Notes: generated by a model from the letters alone, not told the origin. A DNA stretch of 64,000 nucleotides from JBKHAJ01 sp964641125 (GCA_964641125.1 CAZXMO010000007.1:1-64000); one strand, 5' to 3'; positions 42,366 through 50,922 are shown, numbered from the stretch's first letter. Program-made: numbers and translations.

Positions 42366-42824
42366 TTAATGGGCCTTGATACTGATCTGTTTAGGCTTTA
42401 TCTCTTCCCGTTTGGGAAGCTTCACTTCCAGAACTCCGCTGTTGAAGTCGGCCTCGACCTTGTTCGAATCGATTCCGGTGGGAAGGGCGATGGTCCGCTG
42501 GAACGAGCCCGACCAGCTCTCGCGGCGGTAGTACTGGGACTCTTCTTTTTTCGCTTCACCCTTCTTTTCGCCCTTGATGGTAAGGACGTCCTTAGTGACG
42601 GTGATGTCGAGGTCGTCGCCGGACACCCCGGGCAGGTCGCACATGACCACGAACTCATCCTTGGTCTCGACCATGTCGATGGCCGGTGAGATTGTACGAT
42701 CGAAGATCCCCTGCTGAGGAGCGGGACCCCGGGTGCCGTTGAAGAGCTGATTGATATCGTCCTGGAGTCTGTCCAAGTCGTTGAAGGGATTGAAAAGATC
42801 GTTTCGCCATCTGATAAGTGCCAT
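42366..42824 (-). CDS. Small heat shock protein (Hsp20/alpha-crystallin), first gene
   Basis: 152 residues. An N-terminal arm (NDLFNPFNDLDRLQDDINQLF) leads into the alpha-crystallin domain (about 45-145: FVVMCDLPGVSGDDLDITVTKDVLTIKGEKK, ADFNSGVLEVKLPK) and a C-terminal QISIKAH with an I-x-I motif used for oligomer assembly. AGGAGG is 8 nt before the ATG. A sigma-54-type promoter lies upstream. Confidence 0.94.
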   Translation of the reverse strand: MALIRWRNDLFNPFNDLDRLQDDINQLFNGTRGPAPQQGIFDRTISPAIDMVETKDEFVVMCDLPGVSGDDLDITVTKDVLTIKGEKKGEAKKEESQYYRRESWSGSFQRTIALPTGIDSNKVEADFNSGVLEVKLPKREEIKPKQISIKAH

Positions 42825-42865
42825 ATCGTTTACCTCCTATGCAAATATAGTCTTCATAAATTCCT

Positions 42866-42883
42866 AAGCAAGGAATGTGCCAA
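42866..42883 (-). promoter_or_regulatory. Sigma-54 (-24/-12) promoter of the hsp20 operon
   Basis: On the minus strand the sequence reads TTGGCACATTCCTTGCTT. GG (42881-42880) and GC (42869-42868) are separated by exactly 10 nt, and TGGCAC-N5-TTGCT matches the sigma-54 consensus except for one base. The predicted start, about 42856, leaves a 32-nt leader that contains the AGGAGG ribosome site. Confidence 0.7.
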
Positions 42884-42985
42884 TTATGATTGGACGAAGG
42901 TGTAAAATAAATACTTATATATCAAAGAATTATAGAGATGCCGGCGTGGGAGCGGGGGGGCCGGAGGCGGCGGCCTGGAAAATGT

Positions 42986-43000
42986 GTGTCAAAACGACAC
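42986..43000. promoter_or_regulatory. Inverted repeat GTGTC-N5-GACAC upstream of the sigma-54 promoter
   Basis: A perfect 5-bp inverted repeat 130-144 bp upstream of the predicted hsp20 start, the range where enhancer-binding activators of sigma-54 usually bind. It could equally belong to the divergent citrate synthase gene. Confidence 0.35.
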
Positions 43001-43069
43001 TCCTTTACGGAAATGCCCGAAATTGGGTGGGTCATTCTGCTTCTCTGCCCTCGAAAGTCCGGCATTCCA

Positions 43070-43098
43070 TTGCATCCGGAGGTTCTTTCCCCTATAAT
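43070..43098 (+). promoter_or_regulatory. Sigma-70-type promoter of the citrate synthase gene
   Basis: TTGCAT (43070-43075), a 17-nt spacer and a perfect TATAAT (43093-43098). The predicted start, about 43105, gives a 74-nt leader. The rest of the 354-bp gap between the hsp20 and citrate synthase genes holds an AT-rich stretch, a GC-rich stretch (about 42938-42975) and no gene. Confidence 0.65.
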
Positions 43099-43178
43099 AG
43101 GCAGAAACCCGGTATTTCCCTGTCTAAACGCCGCGGTAACATTGGAAACACTTAAAAAAACTATATGAGGAGATGAAG

Positions 43179-44585
43179 ATGGAGAAATTTTCTTCCGACG
43201 ATGTACAGGCAATTTCCGATATCGTCTTACAGGCAAAGTCCGAAGCGTACAAGGAAACCGAATTCGAGCCGGAACCCGAGCTGACCAAAAAGCAGGAGTG
43301 GCCGGTTCAGTGCACCGTCGGCCCGGGCCTCGAAGGAGCCATAGCCTGCGAGACCAAGATAGGATACGTCAACGGCACCAAGGGATGGCTCATCTATCGG
43401 GGATACGACATCTTTGATCTCTGCGCGCACTCGAGCTTCGAGGAGGTTTCTTATCTTCTTCTCCACGGGAAGCTCCCCAAGGCGAACCAGCTCCAAGATT
43501 ATAAAGCCAAGCTTGCCGAATACCGCTACCTGACCGAGACAAACCGCTCGCTGATGAGCTTTCCCGTTCAGGACATGAGTCCCATGGCGGCACTCCGTCT
43601 CGGGACACTTCTCATGAGGCAGAAGCAGACCTTCCGGGACAAGGACGTGGCTACCCCTAAGACCGCGTCCATCGCCGCGGACGAGGACTCCATTCCCATG
43701 GAGACAAAGCCCATCGGGTATCAGCACGCGATATACGAGTTCCGCAAGAAGCAGTATAAGAAGCCGGCCAAGGAACCCAAGAAGGTACGCAGCGCCGAGG
43801 GCGTGGAGAGCTGTTATAGATTGATAGCGGGGGTTTCGACCATCGCCGCATCCATAGCGCGGCTTCGGGCCGGACATCTCCCCATCGAGCCGGACCCGGA
43901 GCTCGGCCACGCGGCGAATCTGCTGTACATGATCACCGGCAGGCGGCCCACCCCCGTGGAGGAACGGATCATGGATATATGCCTCATCCTCCACGCCGAT
44001 CACGGCATGAACGCGAGTACCTTCGCGGCGATGGTGGTGGCATCTACTCTGTCGGATATCTACTTTTCCATCGGCTCGGGTATCGCTGCCCTGAACGGAC
44101 CCCTGCATGGCGGGGCCAACGAGCAAGTCATGCGGATGCTCGAAGGGCTCGGCTCCGAAGAGAACCTCGACGCCTGGTTCGAGTCCCAATTGGCATCGAA
44201 ATCCAAGATCAACGGCTTCGGACACCGGGTGTACAAGGCTTACGATCCCCGGGCCCGGGTTTTGGCCCCCCTAGCGGAAATACTCGTCAAGCAGCACCCC
44301 GAAATGCGCGAGCTCTTCAAGGTGGCGGCGAGCCTCGAGACAAAAGTCTTGGACACCCTGGGCAAGGAAAAGAAGATCTTCCCCAACGTGGATTACTATT
44401 CGGGATTCGTCTATAAATCTTTGGGTATTCCCATCGATTTCTTTACCCCCATGTTCGCGGTAGCCCGTGTCGCCGGATGGACCGCCCGGGTCCTCGAGTA
44501 CCTCAAGCAAAACCGTATCTTCCGCCCCCGGGCCATCTATACCGGGAAGTTCGGGAACGAATACAAGCCACTTGATGAACGTTAA
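43179..44585 (+). CDS. gltA: Citrate synthase with an internal insertion
   Basis: 468 residues. The catalytic triad is visible: His in NGPLHGGANE, His in GFGHRVYK and Asp in NVDYYSG. It condenses acetyl-CoA and oxaloacetate. A charged, Lys-rich insertion of about 55 residues (about 150-207) sits between the SFPVQDMSPMAALRLG and YRLIAGVSTIAASI segments, where most citrate synthases have a short linker. GAGGAG abuts the ATG at 43173 but is 6 nt from the one at 43179, which is therefore preferred. Together with the ferredoxin oxidoreductase this fits a partial, probably biosynthetic, citrate branch. Confidence 0.93.
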   Translation: MEKFSSDDVQAISDIVLQAKSEAYKETEFEPEPELTKKQEWPVQCTVGPGLEGAIACETKIGYVNGTKGWLIYRGYDIFDLCAHSSFEEVSYLLLHGKLPKANQLQDYKAKLAEYRYLTETNRSLMSFPVQDMSPMAALRLGTLLMRQKQTFRDKDVATPKTASIAADEDSIPMETKPIGYQHAIYEFRKKQYKKPAKEPKKVRSAEGVESCYRLIAGVSTIAASIARLRAGHLPIEPDPELGHAANLLYMITGRRPTPVEERIMDICLILHADHGMNASTFAAMVVASTLSDIYFSIGSGIAALNGPLHGGANEQVMRMLEGLGSEENLDAWFESQLASKSKINGFGHRVYKAYDPRARVLAPLAEILVKQHPEMRELFKVAASLETKVLDTLGKEKKIFPNVDYYSGFVYKSLGIPIDFFTPMFAVARVAGWTARVLEYLKQNRIFRPRAIYTGKFGNEYKPLDER

Positions 44586-44620
44586 TGGGTTTGAGTATAT
44601 TCCCCCGAAGGAGGAGAGAA

Positions 44621-45082
44621 ATGTCCGATAGATATGAGCATACCCGCCGCCCCACAGCCGTCTCCGGCGAAGCTGCCGGGGTCCGCACGATTATGCGGAA
44701 CGTCTAAATATGGATGACCGTGGGCCTCGCTCTGACAGGGGTGGTGGCATACGCGGTCAGCAACAACACGGCCTTTGTCCGGACCCTTATCCAGAATCAG
44801 ATGCTCTTCTTCGTGCTCTTTATCGCGGAGATAGGGCTGGTCATATACCTGTCGGCCCGGATCATGAAGATGAGCCCGGCGGCGGCTACCTTGAGCTTCG
44901 CGGTGTTTCTGGGTCTTACCGCCTACGATACCCAACGGATAAAAAGGATGAGCGACGAGATGAGCGGCCAGGTGGGGGAGGTAATGTATTTGAAGCTCTC
45001 CATTATAGGGGCCCTCAAGCTCTACCTGGATTCCATCAATCTGTTCTTGTTCTTTCTGCGTATTTTCGGCCGGAGGAATTAA
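44621..45082 (+). pseudogene. Bax inhibitor-1 (BI-1/YccA) family membrane protein, broken
   Basis: A strong ribosome site (AAGGAGGAGAG) precedes the ATG at 44621. After 28 codons (ending RTIMRNV) an in-frame TAA at 44705-44707 stands exactly where the family has a conserved Tyr (VYxWMT); the frame then continues IWMTVGLALTGVVAY to 45082. In addition TLSFAVF runs directly into LGLTAYDTQRIKRM, so about 80-85 residues (several membrane helices) are missing in frame compared with E. coli YbhL. The C-terminus (YLDSINLFLFFLRIFG) is intact. Two independent lesions indicate a pseudogene, unless they are assembly errors. The protein could start again at the ATG at 44714. Confidence 0.75.
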
Positions 45083-45252
45083 GCCTGTTCGACAAAATAC
45101 GGACACACGTAGACAACGATCTCGAAGCAGCCTCCGTTCACCGACTCGTGATCATGGAGGGAATCGGTAAAGCGTTTCTTCAAGGGACAGCGGTCTACCT
45201 TCCGGCACAGGGGGCAGGCGCCGGTTTCGCGGGGACTGAAGATCACCTTCAC
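45079..45252 (-). CDS. Small Cys-rich protein coupled to rpiB
   Basis: 57 residues from a GTG that overlaps the rpiB TGA in a GTGA arrangement, with GAGGA upstream. The sequence has CPLC (13-16), Cys22, Cys42 and Cys50, which could form a zinc site; His33 and His35 are also possible ligands. No family recognised. It ends inside the last codons of the convergent BI-1 remnant. The overlap with rpiB and the ordered cysteines are the main support. Confidence 0.6.
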   Translation of the reverse strand: MKVIFSPRETGACPLCRKVDRCPLKKRFTDSLHDHESVNGGCFEIVVYVCPYFVEQA

Positions 45253-45701
45253 GATTCCGAATCCTCGAGCTTCATGATTTTATCCACTCTGCGCTGATGC
45301 CGATCCTCTCCCTCGAAACGGGAGGTAATAAATGTCTTGACGATCTCTTCGGGGGGTGCCGGAAACTCCAACCTGCCCCCGAGGGCGATAAAGTTGGCGT
45401 TATTATGGGCCCGGGCCTTTTCCGCGGTAAAGAGGTCGTGTACGAGGGCGCACCGGATGCCGCGGATCTTATTGGCGGATATGGAAATACCGATCCCGGT
45501 CCCGCAGCTCAAGATACCGAACTCGTACCCACCCTTCTTGAACTCGGCGCAGGTGACCTCCGCCATATCGGGATAATCCACGGCGTCTTCGCTGTCGATT
45601 CCCATGTTCACTACCTCATAGCTTTCATCTTCCAAGAACTTGACGAGTCTGCGCTTGAGGTCCACCGCACCGTGATCATTACCGATTACTACCTTTTTCA
45701 T
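45249..45701 (-). CDS. rpiB: Ribose-5-phosphate isomerase B
   Basis: 150 residues of the RpiB/LacAB family: IGNDHGAVDLK, the active-site Cys in LSCGTGIGISISANK, HNNANFIALGGR and the C-terminal RHQRRVDKI. It interconverts ribose-5-phosphate and ribulose-5-phosphate in the pentose phosphate pathway. It is followed by the coupled 57-residue Cys protein and is divergent from glpK. Confidence 0.95.
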   Translation of the reverse strand: MKKVVIGNDHGAVDLKRRLVKFLEDESYEVVNMGIDSEDAVDYPDMAEVTCAEFKKGGYEFGILSCGTGIGISISANKIRGIRCALVHDLFTAEKARAHNNANFIALGGRLEFPAPPEEIVKTFITSRFEGEDRHQRRVDKIMKLEDSES

Positions 45702-45763
45702 GCCTTCTCATTGTACGGTTTTCCCGCGGCAGTATCAACCGAGGAAACGCTCTCCGGAGCCTT

Positions 45764-45791
45764 GTTCTTGTGTACTTTTTTGTTTTATGCT
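45764..45791 (+). promoter_or_regulatory. Weak candidate promoter of glpK
   Basis: TTGTTC (45764-45769), a 16-nt spacer and TATGCT (45786-45791). The predicted start is about 5 nt before the ATG at 45803, which has no Shine-Dalgarno sequence. Confidence 0.3.
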
Positions 45792-45802
45792 GGTTCCTAA
45801 TT

Positions 45803-47305
45803 ATGAAGCAGGGTTATCTCTTGAGCCTCGATCAGGGTACCACCAGCTCCAGGGCCATAATTTTCAGCACCGACGGAATGCTCGTAGCCGGTTCCCAGGA
45901 GGAATTCCGCCAGATCTTTCCCCGCCCCGGCTGGGTAGAGCACGATCCCGGAGAAATCTGGGCGAGCCAATACCGGGTTATGCAGGAGGCGGTTCGGAAA
46001 GCGGGCATCGATCCGAAAGAAATCCGGGCGGTAGGAATCGCCAACCAGCGGGAGACGGTGGTAGCTTGGGACCGGGATACCGGTAAATGTCTGAACAACG
46101 CGATAGTATGGCAGTGCCGGAGGACCGAGCCGATGTGCGTCGAGCTGAGGCGTGATCCCGATCTCGTCCGGAAAATACGGGAACACACCGGCTTAGTTCT
46201 CGACCCCTATTTCTCGGCCACTAAGATGAGGTGGCTCCTGGATAACTCCGTTCAGGTAAAGGACGCCGCCGAACGGGGCACCCTGGCCCTGGGAACGGTG
46301 GATTCATGGCTTTTGTGGAACCTGACCCGCGGGCGGAGCTTCGCCACCGACGTCACCAACGCCTCGAGGACGATGCTCTTCAATATAACCACCGGGACCT
46401 GGGACGCGGAGCTCTGCGAGCGGTTCGGTATAAATCCGGCGTATCTTCCGGATGTCTTGAACTCTTCCGCCTTCTTCGGAGAGCTCGATGAGGTTTTTTT
46501 CGGCCACCGGGGGATTCCGGTAACCGGTATCGCCGGGGACCAGCAGGCGGCCCTCTTCGGGCAGGCCTGTTTTACCCGGGGGATGGTGAAGAACACCTAC
46601 GGAACCGGGTGTTTTATCGTCATCAACACCGGCGAGGAGATGACCCCCGCGCCGAAGGGGCTGGTTACAACGGTGGCCTGGAAGATAGGTCCTAAGCCTG
46701 TGTACGCCTTCGAGGGGAGTATTTTTTCCGCCGGCGCGGCCGTGCAGTGGCTCCGGGACGAGATGGGTCTTATCGAGACGGCGGGGGAGTCGGAAAAGAT
46801 CGCGGCCTCGGTTCCCGATGCGGGGGGGCTCTACTTCGTTCCCGCCTTCGTCGGTCTGGGCTCACCCTACTGGGACGCCTCCGCCCGGGGAACCATGTTC
46901 GGAATCACCCGGGGTACCGGCAGGTCCCACGTGGTGCGGGCGGCCCTCGAGGCGATCGCCTACCAGACCCGGGATGTTATCGACGCCGCGGTGAAAGAAG
47001 GCAGTGTTATCGTCGAGGAGCTCCGCGCCGATGGGGGCGCTTCGGCCAATGATTTCTTGATGCAGTTCCAGGCGGACATCCTCAAGGCCCCGGTAGTCCG
47101 CCCCTTAGTAACCGAGACGACCGCCTTAGGAGCCGCTTTTTTGGCCGGCCTCGCCACGGAGGTCTATGGGGGTTTGGATGAGATTGCGGATCTCTGGAAG
47201 CGAAACAGGGAGTTTCGACCGCGGATGGATTCGGAGGACGCTGATCGGAGCTACGGGCTGTGGCGCCGGGCGGTGGAGAGGTCCTTGGAATGGGAAGAAA
47301 GATGA
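45803..47305 (+). CDS. glpK: Glycerol kinase
   Basis: 500 residues, FGGY family. Signatures are LSLDQGTTSSRAIIF, the glycerol-binding NQRETVVAWDRDTG, QCRRTEPMC, GDQQAALFGQ, KNTYGTGCFIV and RADGGASANDFLMQFQADIL. It phosphorylates glycerol to glycerol-3-phosphate. The ATG at 45803 matches the family start, although it lacks a ribosome site. No glpF or glpD is adjacent. Its stop overlaps the kinase gene downstream by 4 nt. Confidence 0.95.
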   Translation: MKQGYLLSLDQGTTSSRAIIFSTDGMLVAGSQEEFRQIFPRPGWVEHDPGEIWASQYRVMQEAVRKAGIDPKEIRAVGIANQRETVVAWDRDTGKCLNNAIVWQCRRTEPMCVELRRDPDLVRKIREHTGLVLDPYFSATKMRWLLDNSVQVKDAAERGTLALGTVDSWLLWNLTRGRSFATDVTNASRTMLFNITTGTWDAELCERFGINPAYLPDVLNSSAFFGELDEVFFGHRGIPVTGIAGDQQAALFGQACFTRGMVKNTYGTGCFIVINTGEEMTPAPKGLVTTVAWKIGPKPVYAFEGSIFSAGAAVQWLRDEMGLIETAGESEKIAASVPDAGGLYFVPAFVGLGSPYWDASARGTMFGITRGTGRSHVVRAALEAIAYQTRDVIDAAVKEGSVIVEELRADGGASANDFLMQFQADILKAPVVRPLVTETTALGAAFLAGLATEVYGGLDEIADLWKRNREFRPRMDSEDADRSYGLWRRAVERSLEWEER

Positions 47306-50300
47306 CGGCGAAAACTCCCGGTAAGGCGCGCTCTTTACCGGGGTTTTTATGGATTACAACGGTGGGTTCTCTCCCCGTCCTTGCCGTAATCGCGGTGGTC
47401 GCGTTCTTATTCTGCCGCATCCATTTACGGACCGGCAGGGATATAATCCTCAACAACGAGCTCCAGAACACCGCTTTAGAGACCAGGCTCCTCGAGAGGA
47501 GCTTCGTCAATGCCGTGGAGGACATCCTCTACATTTCCCGGCTCGGGGATCTCATCAACCTGAGGGGAGAACCCTTAGGTACCGAAAATGTCGGACGGAT
47601 CGGACCGATCTACAGGTCGTTCATCGCGCGTAAGCTCGTGTACGAGAATATGAGAATCCTCGATTCCATGGGGAAGGAGCTCATCAGGGTAGAATACAAC
47701 GACGGAAGTCCCCGGATTGTTTCTCCGGGAGAGCTCGGGGATAAGAGCGGGCGATACTACTTCCAGAGCGCCCGAAATCTTAAAGAAGGGGATATCTACA
47801 TATCTCCCCTCGATCGGACCTCGGGGCGCAACGGAGAAGGCGGTATTCCGGTTATACGCTTAGCGACCCCGGTCTTCTCGCGGGATGAGCTTTTCGGGAT
47901 CGTCGTCCTCGATCTCCGGGGAGCGAATATCCTCGATGCGATCGCCGAGGCCCGGAATTACAGCTACGGCGAATTGCTCCTCGCGAACGAGGAGAGTTTC
48001 TGGCTCTTTTCCGGCGGTGATAATCCCTCTTGGGAGTTCGTCCGGGAAGAGGAGATACTCGAAGAGCTCCCCGAGGGGGTTTGGGAAACGATTTGGGACC
48101 TCGGTGAGGGGTACCGGTATACCGGGGGAAACCTCACGGTAGTCCGGACCGTCTTTCCTCTCGTTACGGCGGAGCGGGAGTACCTGCGCAGGGGCGTCGA
48201 AGCGGACTTCTCGAGTACTTTCCAGGGATATCGCTACATGATCAAGCTCGTTTCCTTCGTTCCCGAGGATGTCTTCCGAGACCGGAATCGGCCCTTTAGA
48301 ACCAGGACACTGATAACGGCGTCGGCAATAGCGGTACTCGGGTTCTTTCTTATCTTTCTCCTCGTCTGGATGCGTTCGAAGAGAATAGCGGCGGAGAAAG
48401 ACGTCCTCGAGCAGGCGGGGATATTCCGGCTCAATCCGGCTCCCGTAATCAAAACCGACCGGGCGGGAAGAATTCTCAGCACAAACCCCGCCGCGGTCAG
48501 GACCATTCCCGAGGATCTCCTCGGGAAACCGGTGGAGGATATTCTCCACGGATACGGAGAAGCTGAGCAGGAGGATTTGATTCGCCGCGGATATACGCAG
48601 TTCGAGGATGTCCGGCTGGGGAGGACCCACCTCTACACGGGTATTATGGAGGCCTCGGGCGCGGCGATGTTCTTCTACGGGACCGATATATCGGGCAGTA
48701 AAAAGGCGGAGAGAGAGCTGATCCTCCTCTCCTATGCCGTTGAGCAGAGCGCGAATACCATCGTGATAACCGGTCCGGACGGATCCATCGTCTTTGCCAA
48801 CAAAGCCTTCACCCGTACCACCGGGTACACCCTCGACGAAGCCTTGGGAGAGAACCCGAGGATCCTAAAGAGCGGGCATCAGCCCGATGAGTACTACGCG
48901 GACCTGTGGACGACCATAACCGGCGGGCGGGTGTGGCACGGGGAGTTCCATAACCGGAGGAAGGACGGCTCTACCTATTGGGAAGAGGCGGTTATTTCCC
49001 CGATCAAGGACGAGTCGGGAAGGATTATCAACTATCTCGCGGTCAAAGAGGACATAACCCAGCGGCGGCGGGCCGAGGAGGAGCTGAGGAAGGCAAAGGA
49101 AGAGGCCGAAGCCGCCAACCGGATGAAGAGCGAGTTCCTGGCCAATATGTCCCACGAAATCCGTACCCCCATGAACGCGATCCTCGGCTTTACCGAGCTC
49201 CTCTTAGAGGAGGAGTCCACTGCCGAGAAAAGTGAGAAACTCGACATCATCAAGAAGTCGGGGAAAAATCTTCTCAATCTTCTCAACGATATCTTGGACT
49301 TTTCCAAGATCGAGGCGGGAAAGCTCAAGATCGAGCCGGGTTACTTCAGCTTGCGGAAGGCTTTGGAGCATGTCGTGTCCATGTACGAGCCGGTGGCCGG
49401 GGAAAAGAACCTCACCTTTCACTCCATACTCGACGGCGATCTTCCCGGAGTTGTCTACGGGGACGAGCTGAGACTCTCTCAGATAATCATCAACATCGTG
49501 AGCAACGCGGTCAAGTTTACCGAAAGCGGCGGAGTGACCCTTCGATGCAGCTATGTCCGGCCCGAAGCAATTATTACCGTCGCCGACACGGGCATAGGGA
49601 TATCCGAGGAAAAGCTGTCTTCGATTTTTTCCCCCTTCGAGCAGGCCGACAGCTCCACCGAACGCAAGTACGGGGGTACCGGCCTGGGATTGGCCGTTTC
49701 CAAGCGTCTCGCCGAGATGATGGGGGGACGCATCCATGTTCAGAGCACTCCCGGAGAGGGCTCGGTCTTTACTCTGACCGTGGATTTGCCGCCGATGGGA
49801 ACCGAAGGAGGGGATGCGGGGGAAAATGCGGGAGGCCCCGACGGGGAAGCCACGGTACGGAGGTGGTTCGATTCCCTCGAGGGGGACCGTGAGCTCGAGG
49901 CTATCCTCGAAGACAGCTTTTTGGAGCTCCGAGCCAAGACAGAGCGTCTCGAGGACGCCGTACTCAAGCGGCGGGCCGCGGACATCCGCTTTATTGCCCA
50001 CGATTTCAAGGGTTTCTCCGGGAATCTGAATATGACCGAGATTTACACCCAGGTTGCCGCCGTCGAAAAGGAGGCCCGGTCCGCATCCCCCGATTACGAG
50101 GCGATCGCACACCGTAGTGAAATAGTGCGCGGTATCGTCTCTTCGATTCCCGACAGATACTTTGCCGAACGGAAGCGGGGTTTCTTCGATATTGGAAAGA
50201 TAAATCCCGATTTCTCCATTCTCCTTGCTGAAGACAATCAGCTCAATCAGAAACTTATCCTTACCTATTTGAATGGGATAAATCTGACCGCGACGGTCGT

Positions 50301-50841
50301 GGAAAACGGACAACGCGCTCTAGAGGAACTGAAACGGGGTGATTACGATCTTCTCCTCCTGGATATGCAGATGCCGGTGATGGACGGTGAAGAAACCATT
50401 CAAACGATCCGGAATGATCCCGAGCTCGAAAACCTCTATGTTATCGCCATCACCGCCCACGCCATGAAGGGGGATGCGGAAAGATACATCAATATGGGAT
50501 GCGACGACTACCTTGCAAAGCCCGTCGACAGGAAGGTTTTGTTCGAAAAAATACGCCGGAGGATGCGGGACCTAGAGCGGGAAGAGGCGGAGCCCCGCGA
50601 TCCGGTCCTCGAGCGCAGGGATCTTGCCGTGGCCTTGAACTATCTCAAGGAAAGCCGGTCGATCTTCGATCCCCGGAAACTCGAAACCGTAGCGGAGCTC
50701 CTGCGCATCCGGTTTTCCGATCCCGAGCTCAAGGAGATTGCCCGAAGGATCGAGCACGCCGCCGGCGTCTTCGACGATCGCGGGGTGGATGAGCTGATCG
50801 ATCGGCTCGAGGATTATGCGCGAAAATTAGAAGAAGAATGA
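47302..50841 (+). CDS. Hybrid sensor histidine kinase with PAS, HPt and receiver domains
   Basis: 1179 residues. First helix about 18-42, a large extracytoplasmic sensor (about 45-325) and a second helix (about 336-358). A PAS domain (about 380-465) and a second one (about 475-590), then HisKA with phospho-acceptor His618 in NMSHEIRTPMNAI and a HATPase domain (about 725-835). An HPt domain with His900 (AHDFKGFSGNL) precedes a receiver domain with Asp1021 (LLLLDMQMPVMDG), so all phosphorelay steps lie in one chain, in an order (HPt before receiver) that differs from BvgS/ArcB. The ATG at 47302 overlaps the glpK stop. No output regulator is nearby. Confidence 0.92.
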   Translation: MTAKTPGKARSLPGFLWITTVGSLPVLAVIAVVAFLFCRIHLRTGRDIILNNELQNTALETRLLERSFVNAVEDILYISRLGDLINLRGEPLGTENVGRIGPIYRSFIARKLVYENMRILDSMGKELIRVEYNDGSPRIVSPGELGDKSGRYYFQSARNLKEGDIYISPLDRTSGRNGEGGIPVIRLATPVFSRDELFGIVVLDLRGANILDAIAEARNYSYGELLLANEESFWLFSGGDNPSWEFVREEEILEELPEGVWETIWDLGEGYRYTGGNLTVVRTVFPLVTAEREYLRRGVEADFSSTFQGYRYMIKLVSFVPEDVFRDRNRPFRTRTLITASAIAVLGFFLIFLLVWMRSKRIAAEKDVLEQAGIFRLNPAPVIKTDRAGRILSTNPAAVRTIPEDLLGKPVEDILHGYGEAEQEDLIRRGYTQFEDVRLGRTHLYTGIMEASGAAMFFYGTDISGSKKAERELILLSYAVEQSANTIVITGPDGSIVFANKAFTRTTGYTLDEALGENPRILKSGHQPDEYYADLWTTITGGRVWHGEFHNRRKDGSTYWEEAVISPIKDESGRIINYLAVKEDITQRRRAEEELRKAKEEAEAANRMKSEFLANMSHEIRTPMNAILGFTELLLEEESTAEKSEKLDIIKKSGKNLLNLLNDILDFSKIEAGKLKIEPGYFSLRKALEHVVSMYEPVAGEKNLTFHSILDGDLPGVVYGDELRLSQIIINIVSNAVKFTESGGVTLRCSYVRPEAIITVADTGIGISEEKLSSIFSPFEQADSSTERKYGGTGLGLAVSKRLAEMMGGRIHVQSTPGEGSVFTLTVDLPPMGTEGGDAGENAGGPDGEATVRRWFDSLEGDRELEAILEDSFLELRAKTERLEDAVLKRRAADIRFIAHDFKGFSGNLNMTEIYTQVAAVEKEARSASPDYEAIAHRSEIVRGIVSSIPDRYFAERKRGFFDIGKINPDFSILLAEDNQLNQKLILTYLNGINLTATVVENGQRALEELKRGDYDLLLLDMQMPVMDGEETIQTIRNDPELENLYVIAITAHAMKGDAERYINMGCDDYLAKPVDRKVLFEKIRRRMRDLEREEAEPRDPVLERRDLAVALNYLKESRSIFDPRKLETVAELLRIRFSDPELKEIARRIEHAAGVFDDRGVDELIDRLEDYARKLEEE

Positions 50842-50850
50842 GCTATTCAT

Positions 50851-50879
50851 TTGACCCCGCAGGGGCCAGTTAGTATAAT
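50851..50879 (+). promoter_or_regulatory. Strong sigma-70-type promoter of the desulfoferrodoxin-rubredoxin unit
   Basis: TTGACC (50851-50856), a 17-nt spacer and TATAAT (50874-50879). The spacer contains ACCCC-GCA-GGGGC, a short inverted repeat where a repressor could block RNA polymerase. The predicted start is about 50886, 37 nt before the ATG. Confidence 0.75.
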
Positions 50880-50922
50880 TTTAGTATTGTACGTAATTTC
50901 AAGTCAGGAAGGAGAGAGAAGT

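Noticed and set aside
42844..42871. TTGCTT-16 nt-TATATT as a sigma-70 promoter of the hsp20 operon (minus strand)
   Set aside because: The start would fall at about 42837, on top of the ribosome site; the sigma-54 element fits the leader far better.
42938..42975. G-rich tract in the hsp20-citrate synthase intergenic region as a G-quadruplex or terminator
   Set aside because: Only one long G run is present and there is no stem followed by Ts.
47302..50841. Unit of glpK and kinase as a recent fusion or horizontally acquired block
   Set aside because: Base composition and codon choice look like the neighbours, and both proteins are complete.
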